Positions 7,625-17,084 of a stretch of 47,958 nt of DNA are shown here, piece after piece (within the stretch, counting starts at the first letter, position 1; each line of letters begins with the position of its first letter). Below the pieces are notes generated by a model that was not told the origin of the DNA, ran no database searches, and was given only the letters and a program-made list of their open reading frames with translations. This DNA comes from an uncultured Clostridia bacterium (lineage in GTDB: Bacteria; Bacillota; Clostridia; Christensenellales; Borkfalkiaceae). The stretch lies in NCBI GenBank assembly GCA_934254725.1, contig CAKQLR010000010.1:1-47958 (forward strand), given 5' to 3'. The position numbers were made by a program, and so were the translations under genes.

Positions 7625-8521
7625 ATGAACAAAAGTATTATAGAAGACGTTAAATTCCGCAACCGTTTCGGGTTGAAGGGTGTTTCCAGCGCTATAACCG
7701 GGCAGAGAGTACTCGGCGAGGCAAAATGGAAAGGCGCTAAAACCGGACACATCTGGACGCTTAGCGAATGGGCTTCCAAACACCTTTTCCTTGACGAGAT
7801 GAACGAGGAAATCATAGATGACGGAATAAATTTTTGCAATCAGGCAAAGTCCGTAAAAATTTACCCCGGTAAGGGAAAAATTTCACTCGCTCTGGATTCA
7901 AGAAAGGAATACGACGGGCACAGAAAAGAAGGCGAACCTTGGGCGCATTTACTGCTCGAACAAGCCATACCCATGGAAAAAAGAGTATCTTTAAGCCAAA
8001 TGGATAAGCTGTTTATGGAACTTGCGATAACCATTTCCAAGTGCGATATTTATATGACGCCCGAGGAGTTCAAACCGGGCTTGCACTCGGCACAGGTCAG
8101 CTGGTTCCTTACGGTCGAAAACGGCAAAGGAAAGGTATTCGATATAGAAGGCAGACCCGATTATATGTGGTTCGGCGTGCCTATATTCGATTACAGATAC
8201 AACAAAATAGAAGGCCCGCAGGTATTCCTCGATCACGGAACGCAAAAGGTTATTTACGGAATGAACAGGGGCGATTTCATCAACGGCCCTATTGAAATAG
8301 GCAAAGAATACAAGTTTAAAATAGACGTGCTGCCCGAGATAAGAAAGGCGTTCGATATAGCTAAACGCCAGGGCTGGCTTAAAGGCGCGGAATGGTCGGA
8401 TATGGCAGTAGGTTCCATGAATTTGGGTTGGGAAATACCCGGCACGTTCGATTGCGAATTATTGATTAACAAAATAGGCATCACTTACGCCCCGAAAGCG
8501 GACGAAGAAAACACAAAATAA
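7625..8521 (+). CDS. unrecognised cytosolic protein, relative of two lipoproteins in the cluster
   Basis: A 298-residue protein without signal peptide or membrane segment. I do not recognise the family. Over most of its length it resembles the lipoproteins at 18015 and 19096. Shared blocks are a W-x-L/I-x-x-W/H segment, LALDSRKEY, a W-A/V-H-x-L block, K/N-CD/V, H-x-AQ, WFGVP-x-FD, D-x-GT, a PI-x-x-G-K/E block and the C-terminal LGWEIPGTFD. The alternating hydrophobic pattern suggests an all-beta, jelly-roll-like fold. The invariant aromatic and acidic residues fit sugar binding or a glycosidase, but no catalytic pair can be assigned. It is the first gene of the cluster and is followed 11 bases later by a GH63-like enzyme, so it may act in the cytosol on the same imported sugar. 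RBS AGGAG at 7608-7612. Confidence 0.6.
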   Translation: MNKSIIEDVKFRNRFGLKGVSSAITGQRVLGEAKWKGAKTGHIWTLSEWASKHLFLDEMNEEIIDDGINFCNQAKSVKIYPGKGKISLALDSRKEYDGHRKEGEPWAHLLLEQAIPMEKRVSLSQMDKLFMELAITISKCDIYMTPEEFKPGLHSAQVSWFLTVENGKGKVFDIEGRPDYMWFGVPIFDYRYNKIEGPQVFLDHGTQKVIYGMNRGDFINGPIEIGKEYKFKIDVLPEIRKAFDIAKRQGWLKGAEWSDMAVGSMNLGWEIPGTFDCELLINKIGITYAPKADEENTK

Positions 8522-8532
8522 GGAGATAAATA

Positions 8533-10077
8533 ATGAAAAGAACTTACGAAAGGTGCGACTGCCCCGATGAGGAAATATACGTTTCCGAAAACGACGGATA
8601 TTATAACCTTTATTTAAAGAGCAGATACTACGAGCAGAACACCCTCAAAGACGAGCCTGCAGTAAAGACAGTTCCCGACAGAGAAGCTATAGCAAAAGCT
8701 CTGCCCGAACTCGTCTGGGAAGGACACGATACCGCTGTAGAGGCTTATAAATACGCATGGGATATAGCTTTCAAACACGTAAAATATCCTACGGAAGAAA
8801 ACGGTTTCGTAAAAAGCTATATAGACACCTCTTTCAATATGAGTACTTTTATGGGCGATTCCCCCGCTATGATGGAATTCGCAAAGTACACTAACCATCT
8901 TTTTGAACTGAGAGGCACGCTTGAAAACTTCTACAGAAAACAGCATATAGACGGCTTCATCTGCCGAGAAATACGCGGCGATAATGGCGACGACAGATTC
9001 CACCGTTTCGACCCCATAAGCGTTGGTCCCGTATGGCTTGCGCTTACAGAATGGGATTTATACGAATACAACGGAGATAAAGAACGCCTTGCGAGAATTT
9101 TCGACCCTCTTATGGGCTTACACCTCTGGCTCAAAAAGCACCGCACCAATCCCGACGGAAGTTATTGGTATACCGGGCTTTCCTCCACTATGGATAACCA
9201 GACGAGAGTGCCCGAAGGTTATAGTTTAAGACTCGATCACGCGGGAATGAGCTGGCTTGACGCAAATTTAAATCTCCTTCTCGACGCAGACGCGCTTATC
9301 GCCATGAGTAAAGTACTCGGCAGAGAGAGCGAAACGGAAATTCTTAAAGAAGAAAGAGAATTCCTTTTAAAATATCTTATCGAAAAGCATTGGGATAAAA
9401 AGCGCGGCTTTTTCTACGATGTAAACGCTGACGGCAGCTTTAATAACTGCAAGTCCATAGGCGCGTTCTGGGCGTTGCACGTCAAGGGTATGCCCGATTA
9501 CATCATCAAAGAGCTTGTAAAACACCTGATGAACAAGAACGAGTTCAACAGAATGAACCCCATCCCCTCCATTTCCGCAGACAGCGAAGGGTATTCTCCC
9601 AACGGTTTGTACTGGAGAGGCGGCGTTTGGGCTTGCACAAACTATATGGTTCTCAAAGGTTTGATGAAACTCGGCTATTACGATTACGCTTACGAACTTG
9701 CTAAAAAACATAATGCCTGCATCGTAGGTATGTTTGAAAAGACAGGTACTTTGTGGGAATGTTCCGCACCCGACGAAATGGAACTTTCACGCCCCAGCGC
9801 ACCTGAATTCGTAGGATGGGCGGCTCTATCCGTTACTTCCGACGTGTTCGAATTCGTATTCGGCATCACTCCCGATCCTCTGGCGGGCAAGATAACCTGG
9901 AACGTCAACCTTACCGAAGAACACGGCGTAAACAAATATCCGTTTGCGGGACAGCTCCTCAACATTAGATGCAAGAAGAGAAACTCTTCGGACGAAGAAC
10001 CGGAAATTACCGTAACGGGCGGACATGCCGAAGTAGTTGTCAAGTGGAACGGAAAAGAGAAAACCCTTAAATTCTGA
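8533..10077 (+). CDS. GH63/GH37-like (alpha/alpha)6-barrel glycosidase
   Basis: A 514-residue enzyme without signal peptide, so probably cytosolic. Helical repeats and motifs resemble the MGH1/GH63/GH37 group of inverting alpha-glucosidases and trehalases. Asp221 lies in the TMDNQTRVP segment (compare the family MDNSPR motif) and is the likely general acid. Glu409 in LWECSAPD sits where the family has its base. The YWRGGVWACTNYMVLKGL block near residues 364-381 matches the family G-x-W-R-G-x-W-x-x-x-NY signature. Expected role: hydrolysis of an alpha-glucosidic (or alpha-mannosidic) saccharide after import by the ABC system at 14591-17956. Linkage and sugar cannot be fixed from sequence. A short AT-rich dyad follows the stop codon (10078-10095). 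Confidence 0.8.
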   Translation: MKRTYERCDCPDEEIYVSENDGYYNLYLKSRYYEQNTLKDEPAVKTVPDREAIAKALPELVWEGHDTAVEAYKYAWDIAFKHVKYPTEENGFVKSYIDTSFNMSTFMGDSPAMMEFAKYTNHLFELRGTLENFYRKQHIDGFICREIRGDNGDDRFHRFDPISVGPVWLALTEWDLYEYNGDKERLARIFDPLMGLHLWLKKHRTNPDGSYWYTGLSSTMDNQTRVPEGYSLRLDHAGMSWLDANLNLLLDADALIAMSKVLGRESETEILKEEREFLLKYLIEKHWDKKRGFFYDVNADGSFNNCKSIGAFWALHVKGMPDYIIKELVKHLMNKNEFNRMNPIPSISADSEGYSPNGLYWRGGVWACTNYMVLKGLMKLGYYDYAYELAKKHNACIVGMFEKTGTLWECSAPDEMELSRPSAPEFVGWAALSVTSDVFEFVFGITPDPLAGKITWNVNLTEEHGVNKYPFAGQLLNIRCKKRNSSDEEPEITVTGGHAEVVVKWNGKEKTLKF

Positions 10078-10119
10078 TTAAGAAAAAATTCTTAAATTAT
10101 AAAAACAGGAGGAACTTAG

Positions 10120-12303
10120 ATGAAAAAGGCGTTTTTAACGGCGTTTATCGCAATTATCGCGTTTTCCCTCTTATGCTTTGGTTTTAACGAAAACCGGGCA
10201 AACGCGGAAACATGGACCCCTTCCGTACAAAAAGGGGTTATGGACGGGCTTGTGCCTATCGGTCACAGCGGCGGTTCTTACGGCAATCCGAACGAATACG
10301 GTTCAAAGCTTATCCCGGTAGAAGAACGCGGCGTAAACAGAGGTATCTGGGAACTCAGCGTCGCAGGTGGCTGGGGCTCGAGATATTCCTACGATTACAC
10401 CGTGGATTTAGACAATTTCGAAATAACCCTCGACTTGTCTGTCGTAAACAACGACGGTTCGCAGATAGCCGTTATTTTCGGGTCGCGCATAGGCGATTAC
10501 CTTAACGCGGAAAACGGCGGCTTCGGCATAAAAATTTGCAGACACAACGAGCAATACGGCATTGTCGTTTCAAATCAGTCACACACGAGAACTATTGAGG
10601 AAATATCCCCCGCTCCCTCGGTTTTCCCCTGGGATAGCCAGAACTCGGGCTATGCCATCACCGCAGAGGACGGAATTATAACTATTTCCTTTAAAAAGAA
10701 CACATCCGATTTTACTTTAAAACTCAACGAGAACGAATATTCCGTACCCGTTTCCGCAGTGACGGATATTCTCGGCGAAAATACCAATAATGTATATTTT
10801 GCCGTAGGCAGCGTTTCGGACGCGACGGAATTTATCAGAATAATCAGCTTGAAAGAAACCAATTCCGCTAAGTACGAAGAGACCGTTCCTGCGATTATTT
10901 CGTCCATAAACGCATATGCCGATGCAGCTAACGGAGCGCTGGACACACCCGAGAAAATCGTAAATGCCGAAACTCTCGGCGAAAACTGCGGATACAGCAA
11001 GCTTTTAAGACACGACAGAGTATACTTCGAAGAAAAAGTAAATGCCGCAGCCGAAAAAATCGAAGCGGCAAGGCTCGCTTTAAACGAAACGGGCAAGATT
11101 GCTCTTCTTAAAGCCGATACGACAAAACTCAAAGGTATGCTCGACAACGCAAAGACAAATTCGGAACTTGCCGCGGCAGAAAGCTATGCCGAGACCGTTA
11201 AAGAAAAAGATATAGACGGCATAGGCGAAATAAGCGAGCAGAACAAACAGAGCTTCAACGAGGCTGTTCAGGCTTACGAAGCCGTTACGGCAACCACCGA
11301 AAACGCAAGAAAACGCGTGGTTTTAGCGTACGTAACCGCTTACGAAGACCTTGCGGAAAATATTTCCGGCATAGACGAACTGAAACAGATAGAAAAATGC
11401 AGAAGCGACATTTACGTTAACCTTGTAAAACTGTCGCAGGACGATAAAAACGAAATAGCTTCTAAGCTCGTTTCCATACAGGAAAAGGTCGAAAAATTAA
11501 GAGAACTTCCCGGTTGGAACAAGACCGAAAACGAACTTACGTTCAACGGCGGAAATTACTTTGAGTTTTCTTCCGTGAGAGGCACTGGCAGCATTACCTA
11601 TAACAAACCGTTTAAGGTAAACAACGTCAAATTCGAAATAGCGGTATCCGGCACAAGCGGCTGGATTGCGCTTTCGCTCTCCAAAAAGCAGGAATCCTTC
11701 CACTACAACACGAGTACCGAGGCAGGCATCGAAGAAATGCAGAGTAACCCCTCGCTTGTATTTATGATGCAGTCTATCGGCGGAACAAAGGTAGGCATTG
11801 AGGTAATGCTTATTAAATCCACGCATACGAGCTTCTTCTCCGCTTCGAGAGGAACTATGATAGTCAACTGCGCGGAAGGCGAAAAGATAACAATAGAAAT
11901 CAAAGCCGAAAACGACGTCAATTCCACTTACGCGAACATCTGGATAAACGGCGAAAAATTCACCGGTACGCCCATAAAGAACAGCGAATTGAAAGGCGCG
12001 GTAGGCTCCGACTTCAACGGCTATCTTTCGCTTGTGAAAAACGGCAGCATGTCCATGAGAGTTAATAAAGTCAACGGAAAGAACGCAACCGCCGAAAATA
12101 TCAACGATATTACAGCTATCGATGACGATTCTTCTTCCTCGTCCGACAGCGGAAACACTTCCGGCGGCAGCGATTCCGGTTCATCTTCCGAGGAACGCAG
12201 AGGTTGCGGCTCCGACATAGCAAACGAAAGCATTACGCTGTTCGCCGTTCTTGCGGCAGGCGTCGCTATAGTGTGTCTAAAAAAGAAAAAATATATTTTA
12301 TAA
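10120..12303 (+). CDS. large surface protein with two lectin-like domains and a Cys-containing C-terminal anchor
   Basis: A 727-residue secreted protein of unknown function. A signal peptide (about residues 1-29) ends in ANA before Glu30. Residues about 31-250 are beta-rich (GGWGSRYSYDY block) and look like a concanavalin/jelly-roll domain. About 255-460 are helical and charged, like a stalk. About 465-665 form a second beta-rich domain containing IKSTHTSFFSASRG. A Ser/Asp/Gly linker (about 670-690) leads to Arg-Gly-Cys696-Gly-Ser, a hydrophobic segment and the tail KKKK. That tripartite end is shared with the proteins at 12317 and 20266. The next gene is a full-length paralogue. The RBS AGGAGG is strong. 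The likely role is surface binding of the saccharide imported by the adjacent transporter, by inference. Confidence 0.72.
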   Translation: MKKAFLTAFIAIIAFSLLCFGFNENRANAETWTPSVQKGVMDGLVPIGHSGGSYGNPNEYGSKLIPVEERGVNRGIWELSVAGGWGSRYSYDYTVDLDNFEITLDLSVVNNDGSQIAVIFGSRIGDYLNAENGGFGIKICRHNEQYGIVVSNQSHTRTIEEISPAPSVFPWDSQNSGYAITAEDGIITISFKKNTSDFTLKLNENEYSVPVSAVTDILGENTNNVYFAVGSVSDATEFIRIISLKETNSAKYEETVPAIISSINAYADAANGALDTPEKIVNAETLGENCGYSKLLRHDRVYFEEKVNAAAEKIEAARLALNETGKIALLKADTTKLKGMLDNAKTNSELAAAESYAETVKEKDIDGIGEISEQNKQSFNEAVQAYEAVTATTENARKRVVLAYVTAYEDLAENISGIDELKQIEKCRSDIYVNLVKLSQDDKNEIASKLVSIQEKVEKLRELPGWNKTENELTFNGGNYFEFSSVRGTGSITYNKPFKVNNVKFEIAVSGTSGWIALSLSKKQESFHYNTSTEAGIEEMQSNPSLVFMMQSIGGTKVGIEVMLIKSTHTSFFSASRGTMIVNCAEGEKITIEIKAENDVNSTYANIWINGEKFTGTPIKNSELKGAVGSDFNGYLSLVKNGSMSMRVNKVNGKNATAENINDITAIDDDSSSSSDSGNTSGGSDSGSSSEERRGCGSDIANESITLFAVLAAGVAIVCLKKKKYIL

Positions 12304-12316
12304 GGAGAAAACGATA

Positions 12317-14563
12317 ATGAAGAAAAGACGTTATTTGGCAATTATATTGCTTGCCGTTGCGTTCTGTTTCGGCACCCTCGGCTTAAAATCCGTTTTCGGG
12401 TTTAAAACCGCTTACGCCGAAAGTTGGACCCCCACTGTTGAGGGCGGAGTTCTGGACGAAAGAATTCCTTTCGGTCACAACGGCGGCTCCAACGGAAACG
12501 CCGATATATTCGGTTCAAAACTCATAGAGGATCCGACAATCGGGGAAAACCGCGGCTGGTATGAATTGCAGCTTGCAGGCGGATGGGGTTCCCGCTATAC
12601 GTTCGACTACAAAATCGACGTGCGCGACACTAAAATAACTTTAGACCTCTCAAATATGAATAACGACGGATATGTCGCTCTTATTTTAGGCGCCGGAAAA
12701 GGAAACTATTTTAACGCGGAATACGGCGGATTCGGTTTTAAAATCCACGTACACAACGATCAATACGGCGTTGTTATTTCCAACGTAATACATCAGGCTA
12801 CGATAGAAAGCATTTCCCCTGCCCCCGCTCCTCTGCCCTGGGATTCCGGCAATACCGGTTACGTGGTCGAGGCGCAGGACGGGATACTTACCGTTTCCTT
12901 AAAGCAAACGAGCGACGACGTAGTTACTATTTCGTTAAACGGAACGTCTTATCAGGTTCCAGTTACGGAATTCACTAAGATTTTAGGCAACGATATATCC
13001 GACATATATCTTATGGCAGGCGCTTTCGGCGACGCCAAAGAGATAATAAGAATGACTCTTGTCGACGCTCAAAGCAAAGCTTACGAGCAGAAATTGCCCG
13101 AATACGTAGCGACCGTAGTTGCGTATGAAACCGCAGCAAACGCAGACCTTACGAAAGTACAGAACGTTCTTGCCGCAGAAAAACTCGGCAGAGCTGTTGC
13201 TTTGGACGGAATGAGAAATTACGACCTTGCTTACTATAAAGCGCGTTTAACCGCGGCAGAAACAAAAATAAGCGCGGCAAGAGAAAATTTATCCGTCGAA
13301 AACAAACTCGTAGCGTTCGGCAGCGACGTAGAAGAACTCAAAGGTATGATTTCTTCCGCCAGGACCAACGAGGACATCGCCGCCGTTGACGAAATGGCAA
13401 ACACGATTTCCGAAAAAGACGTACAGGCGATTGAAGCAAGCCTCACGGACACCGTAAGAGCGCAGTACAACGCGTTAAAAGCCGAATTCGATAAAACGGT
13501 AACTTCCATAGAGACCGCAAGGAAAAACGTAGTGCTCGGATATCTTGCGACGTATGAAGAAAAGATTAATAATGTAACTTCCGCTGCGGACGTTCTCGTT
13601 CTCGACGAATGCCGCAACGCGATAAACGAAAACCTCAGAAAGCTTTCCGCCGAGGATAAATCCGAAATAGGTCTTAAGCTTGTAGAGCATGCGGAAACGC
13701 TTGAAAAACTGACGGCACTCGAAGGATGGACGACGAGCGAAGGCTCCATCGTATATACCGACGGAAAATCCTTCGAACTTCTCGGCAAAACGGCTTACAA
13801 CGATTTATCCGAAACGAGAAGCGGCTCCTCCCTTACTTATTCCGAAAAGGTAAAAGCAAACAAATTCTCTATAGAATTGAACATTACCGAGCAATCCATG
13901 AAATTGTTTGAAAACTGGATCGGTATTTCCATAACCCGTAACGCAGACAATTTCTTCTACGCTACCGACGCAACCAACGAACAAACGACCGAAAAACTTC
14001 AGAGCAACCCCGGCATAGCGATTACTCTCGAAAAGAGAGCCGGAAACAAGTTGTACGTCGAATTGTTTATGATTAAAACCACGCATACCTCCATTTATTC
14101 CGCTTCCAGAGGACAAATGCTCATCGACTTCAAAGACGGCGACACTCTGAAAATAAAAATAGAAGCTGCAGACGACGTAAACGCAACGTATGCGAAAGTT
14201 TATTTCAACGACCAGCTTTTCAGCGGAACTCAGATCAAAAACAGCGAAATTAAGGTTGCCTTAGGCGGTTACGAAGGATATCTTTCTTTCTCGTTCGCTA
14301 ACCCCGGCAGCAGCGTCAAGGTTAATAAAATCAACGGTGCAAAAGCGGTAACCCCCGCAAAAGCCGACAACGGAACGGTTGACGAACCCGATTCGTCTAA
14401 TTCTTCCGGAAACTCCGGTTCTTCCGGCAGCTCCGGCGAAACGCCCAATAACGGCAAAAAAGGTTGCGGCTCCTCAATTTCCGGTTACGGTATGATTATA
14501 CTTTCGGTTATGATTGCGGGCGCTTCCGTAGTTTTCGTTAAAAGAAAAAAATACAACAGCTGA
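12317..14563 (+). CDS. paralogue of the preceding C-terminally anchored surface protein
   Basis: A 748-residue protein with the same architecture as its left neighbour. The signal peptide ends at AYA before Glu35. A first beta-rich domain carries GGWGSRYTFDY. A helical stalk lies at about 265-470, and a second beta-rich domain carries IKTTHTSIYSASRG. A Ser/Gly-rich linker precedes Lys-Gly-Cys717-Gly-Ser, a membrane segment and a basic KRKK tail. The gene begins 13 bases after its paralogue, so the pair arose by tandem duplication and is co-transcribed. The two differ at most positions outside the motifs, so the copies may bind different ligands. Function is unknown. The surface location is inferred from the signal and the anchor. 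Confidence 0.72.
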   Translation: MKKRRYLAIILLAVAFCFGTLGLKSVFGFKTAYAESWTPTVEGGVLDERIPFGHNGGSNGNADIFGSKLIEDPTIGENRGWYELQLAGGWGSRYTFDYKIDVRDTKITLDLSNMNNDGYVALILGAGKGNYFNAEYGGFGFKIHVHNDQYGVVISNVIHQATIESISPAPAPLPWDSGNTGYVVEAQDGILTVSLKQTSDDVVTISLNGTSYQVPVTEFTKILGNDISDIYLMAGAFGDAKEIIRMTLVDAQSKAYEQKLPEYVATVVAYETAANADLTKVQNVLAAEKLGRAVALDGMRNYDLAYYKARLTAAETKISAARENLSVENKLVAFGSDVEELKGMISSARTNEDIAAVDEMANTISEKDVQAIEASLTDTVRAQYNALKAEFDKTVTSIETARKNVVLGYLATYEEKINNVTSAADVLVLDECRNAINENLRKLSAEDKSEIGLKLVEHAETLEKLTALEGWTTSEGSIVYTDGKSFELLGKTAYNDLSETRSGSSLTYSEKVKANKFSIELNITEQSMKLFENWIGISITRNADNFFYATDATNEQTTEKLQSNPGIAITLEKRAGNKLYVELFMIKTTHTSIYSASRGQMLIDFKDGDTLKIKIEAADDVNATYAKVYFNDQLFSGTQIKNSEIKVALGGYEGYLSFSFANPGSSVKVNKINGAKAVTPAKADNGTVDEPDSSNSSGNSGSSGSSGETPNNGKKGCGSSISGYGMIILSVMIAGASVVFVKRKKYNS

Positions 14564-14590
14564 AACTAATAAAAAATAGGAGATAATGAT

Positions 14591-16114
14591 ATGAAAAAGG
14601 GTAAAAAGTTTATAAAAATGCTTGCCGCGTTACTCGCGGTTACCTGCATTGCGTTGCCTTCGGCTTCCTGCAAAAATAACGGCACCGCCGAAAAAACCAT
14701 CGTTATAGACGGCGGCGGAGATATAGGTAACTTTAACACTACCGTTTCGATGACCAAGTCCGAAGTTAACCCCTTCCCCTACAACACACTCGAAACTCTC
14801 TGCAAAGAATGGGAAGCTTCCCACCCCGGCTATAAAGTAGTCGTAAACAAGAATTCGTACGGCGGCTCCATAACTTCGCTTCGCCCGCTGTTCAACGGAC
14901 GCACCGCGCCGGACATCGTTTATATGAACGGTTCCACCGTGGAAGAAGATAAGAACAAGGGTTGGTTCGTTCCTCTGAACAAATATTTTAACTCTAAAAA
15001 CCCTTACGCTCCCGAATATGACAAATGGATCGATCTTTACGACATAAAAGAATATGCCGCGGCGAGCGACGGAGAGAGATATTACGTCAACCTCGAAAGA
15101 ATCCCCATCGGTATTATTTATAATGTTGACATCCTGAAAGCAGCCGGATATACCGACGCCGACGGCAACCTTAAACCTCTCGTTTCCTATACCGATTTCA
15201 AAAACGCTCAGAAGTGCGTTTCAGATTATGCAAATGCAAACAAGAGCCTTAACATCAAAACTTTCCTCACACCCTATCGTTGGTACGATATTTACCTTGA
15301 AAGCAACGTTTTCGGCAATCTTTTAAGCACGTGCGACCTTAACGGCGACGGACACCTCGATACCGAAGAATGGTGCTACGCTTACACCAAGAACTACTGG
15401 GGAATCGATACTCCCGCTTACAGAACTTATCTTAACCTCGTAAAAGACAGATGCGAATACTTCCCCTCCGGCTACGGTCAACTCGTTCCGCTTACCGAAT
15501 TCGTTGGCGGAAAGTGCGCGTTTATCGAGGGTGTAGGCGGAACGCTTCGCCAGATTTCCGCAAACAGCGCGGTTAACTTCAATTACGAAATTACCGGTTA
15601 TCCCCAGCTTTCCAAAGCGGATATAGAAGAAGCGGGCTTTGATTCTTCCTGCTTCACCGAAGAACTCCGCAACGGCAGACGCGGCTCCGCAGGTTACGGC
15701 ACCAGCTGGTGGATTACCAACAGCGCGATGGATAAAGGACAGGAAACGGTTGACGCCTGCGCGGACCTTCTCATGTTCCTTACCGCTCCCAAACAGAACA
15801 ATAAGCTTATAGGCGACCTCGGCGGCGGTATTCCTCTTAACCCCGAAACCGAAGAAAGCGTACCCGCTTATTTGCGCCCGGTACTCAAAATGTACCTCGA
15901 GGACAGCAAAGATCCCGACAAACTTGCCTGGGGCGTTGCGAACAGCTGGAACTGCTTCGGCGCGGATTACAGCGCATACTTCCTTAACGCTACGTTCTCG
16001 TTCATCGACGGCGAGAAGACCGAAAGCGATCTTGTAAAACAACTCGGAAACCAAATCAGAGGACTTGTTGCTCAGAATATAGCGGAAAACGATTACGATA
16101 CTTCTAACTGGTAA
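14591..16114 (+). CDS. ABC sugar-binding lipoprotein (CUT1 family)
   Basis: A 507-residue solute-binding protein. The lipobox PSASC places the lipid-modified Cys at residue 27. The family fold is visible in EWEASHPGYKVVVNK, APDIVYMNG and the C-terminal AYFLNATFSFIDG region. It would capture an oligosaccharide outside the cell and deliver it to the permeases encoded 13 bases downstream. An EF-hand-like loop beginning at Asp249 (D-L-N-G-D-G-H-L-D-T-E-E) is unusual for a CUT1 binding protein and suggests a bound calcium. At 507 residues it is longer than the usual 400-430. No ATPase gene is in the cluster, so a shared MsmX-type ATPase probably powers uptake. Confidence 0.9.
   Translation: MKKGKKFIKMLAALLAVTCIALPSASCKNNGTAEKTIVIDGGGDIGNFNTTVSMTKSEVNPFPYNTLETLCKEWEASHPGYKVVVNKNSYGGSITSLRPLFNGRTAPDIVYMNGSTVEEDKNKGWFVPLNKYFNSKNPYAPEYDKWIDLYDIKEYAAASDGERYYVNLERIPIGIIYNVDILKAAGYTDADGNLKPLVSYTDFKNAQKCVSDYANANKSLNIKTFLTPYRWYDIYLESNVFGNLLSTCDLNGDGHLDTEEWCYAYTKNYWGIDTPAYRTYLNLVKDRCEYFPSGYGQLVPLTEFVGGKCAFIEGVGGTLRQISANSAVNFNYEITGYPQLSKADIEEAGFDSSCFTEELRNGRRGSAGYGTSWWITNSAMDKGQETVDACADLLMFLTAPKQNNKLIGDLGGGIPLNPETEESVPAYLRPVLKMYLEDSKDPDKLAWGVANSWNCFGADYSAYFLNATFSFIDGEKTESDLVKQLGNQIRGLVAQNIAENDYDTSNW
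15335..15370 (+). other. EF-hand-like calcium loop in the binding protein
   Basis: This segment encodes the 12 residues DLNGDGHLDTEE (249-260). Asp, Asn, Asp, Asp and Glu occupy positions 1, 3, 5, 9 and 12, Gly is at 6 and Leu at 8, the canonical EF-hand loop spacing. Calcium binding is inferred from this pattern. Confidence 0.6.
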
Positions 16115-16127
16115 GGAGTTTTAACAA

Positions 16128-17084
16128 ATGAATGATAAAACAACTCCCGCGGTGAGCGCGTTAAACAGAAACGCTAAGCTTGCAAAAAGAAAAAAGTATA
16201 ATTACCGCGCGTATTTATGGCTTTTACCTGCATTTTTGCTGCTTTGCGTGTTCAGTTATATCCCTCCCGTACTGTCTGCGGTTACGTCGTTCTGGAAATC
16301 GAACGGCGTAACGATGATAGAATTTAAAGGCTTTCAGAATTACATCGACGTTTTAAAGGACCCGTTGTTTTTAACATCCCTTAAAAACGTACTTATCATT
16401 ACCGTAGCGACCTTTATTCTATCGCATGTGGCTAACCTGTTCCTCGCGGAACTGCTTATAAACCTTAAATGGGAAAAACTTTCGGCGGTATACAGAATTT
16501 TATTCGTTATACCTATCGTAGTACCCGGTATAGTCGGTCTTATGATATGGCAAAAACTTATTTTCGTTCCGTCGGAATCGGGTCTTGCCAACATAATACT
16601 CGGCTGGTTCGGAATTGAGCCACAGGGCTGGTATTTCAAAGAAAAAACCGTTCTGCTCGCAATAATTCTTACGGGTTTTCCCTGGGCAGGCGGCACCACG
16701 ATGCTCATTTACATCGCATCCCTTCAGGGTATTTCCTCGGAAATGATAGAGGCGACCAAGCTTGACGGCGTGGGTCCCTTCAAAAGGGTTATTTATTTCC
16801 ACATCCCAATGATGATGGGTCAGATAAAATACTTCATCATAACGTCCGTTATCGGCGGTATGCAGAACTTTAACCTGCAATTGATTGTGACGGGCGGCGG
16901 TCCGGGCGTGGACGGAGCTTCTATGGTTCCGGGTTACCAGATTTACTATTACGCCTTCACCAAGAGCGATTACGGCAAGGCAAACGCTTTAGGTATAATA
17001 CTGTTCGTAATAATAATGATTCTTACGGTAATAAACAACGTGTTTATCAAAAACAAGAACACCGAGGAGGTTGACGCGAAATGA
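16128..17084 (+). CDS. ABC sugar permease, MalF/UgpA type
   Basis: A 318-residue inner membrane permease with about six hydrophobic segments, the first at residues 28-48 after a basic N-terminus. The EAA cytoplasmic loop, where the ATPase docks, is visible as EMIEATKLDGVGPFKRVIYFHIP (about residues 204-226). It pairs with the permease encoded by the next gene, which begins inside this stop codon (ATGA overlap). It follows the binding-protein gene by 13 bases. The family is clear; the substrate is not. Confidence 0.92.
   Translation: MNDKTTPAVSALNRNAKLAKRKKYNYRAYLWLLPAFLLLCVFSYIPPVLSAVTSFWKSNGVTMIEFKGFQNYIDVLKDPLFLTSLKNVLIITVATFILSHVANLFLAELLINLKWEKLSAVYRILFVIPIVVPGIVGLMIWQKLIFVPSESGLANIILGWFGIEPQGWYFKEKTVLLAIILTGFPWAGGTTMLIYIASLQGISSEMIEATKLDGVGPFKRVIYFHIPMMMGQIKYFIITSVIGGMQNFNLQLIVTGGGPGVDGASMVPGYQIYYYAFTKSDYGKANALGIILFVIIMILTVINNVFIKNKNTEEVDAK

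Noticed and set aside
10078..10095. TTAAGAA/TTCTTAA dyad as a terminator
   Set aside because: It is short and AT-only with no T run. The next gene follows closely, so transcription probably continues.
15323..16054. 243-codon frame on the - strand
   Set aside because: It is antisense to the CUT1 binding protein gene and has no ribosome site or domain.
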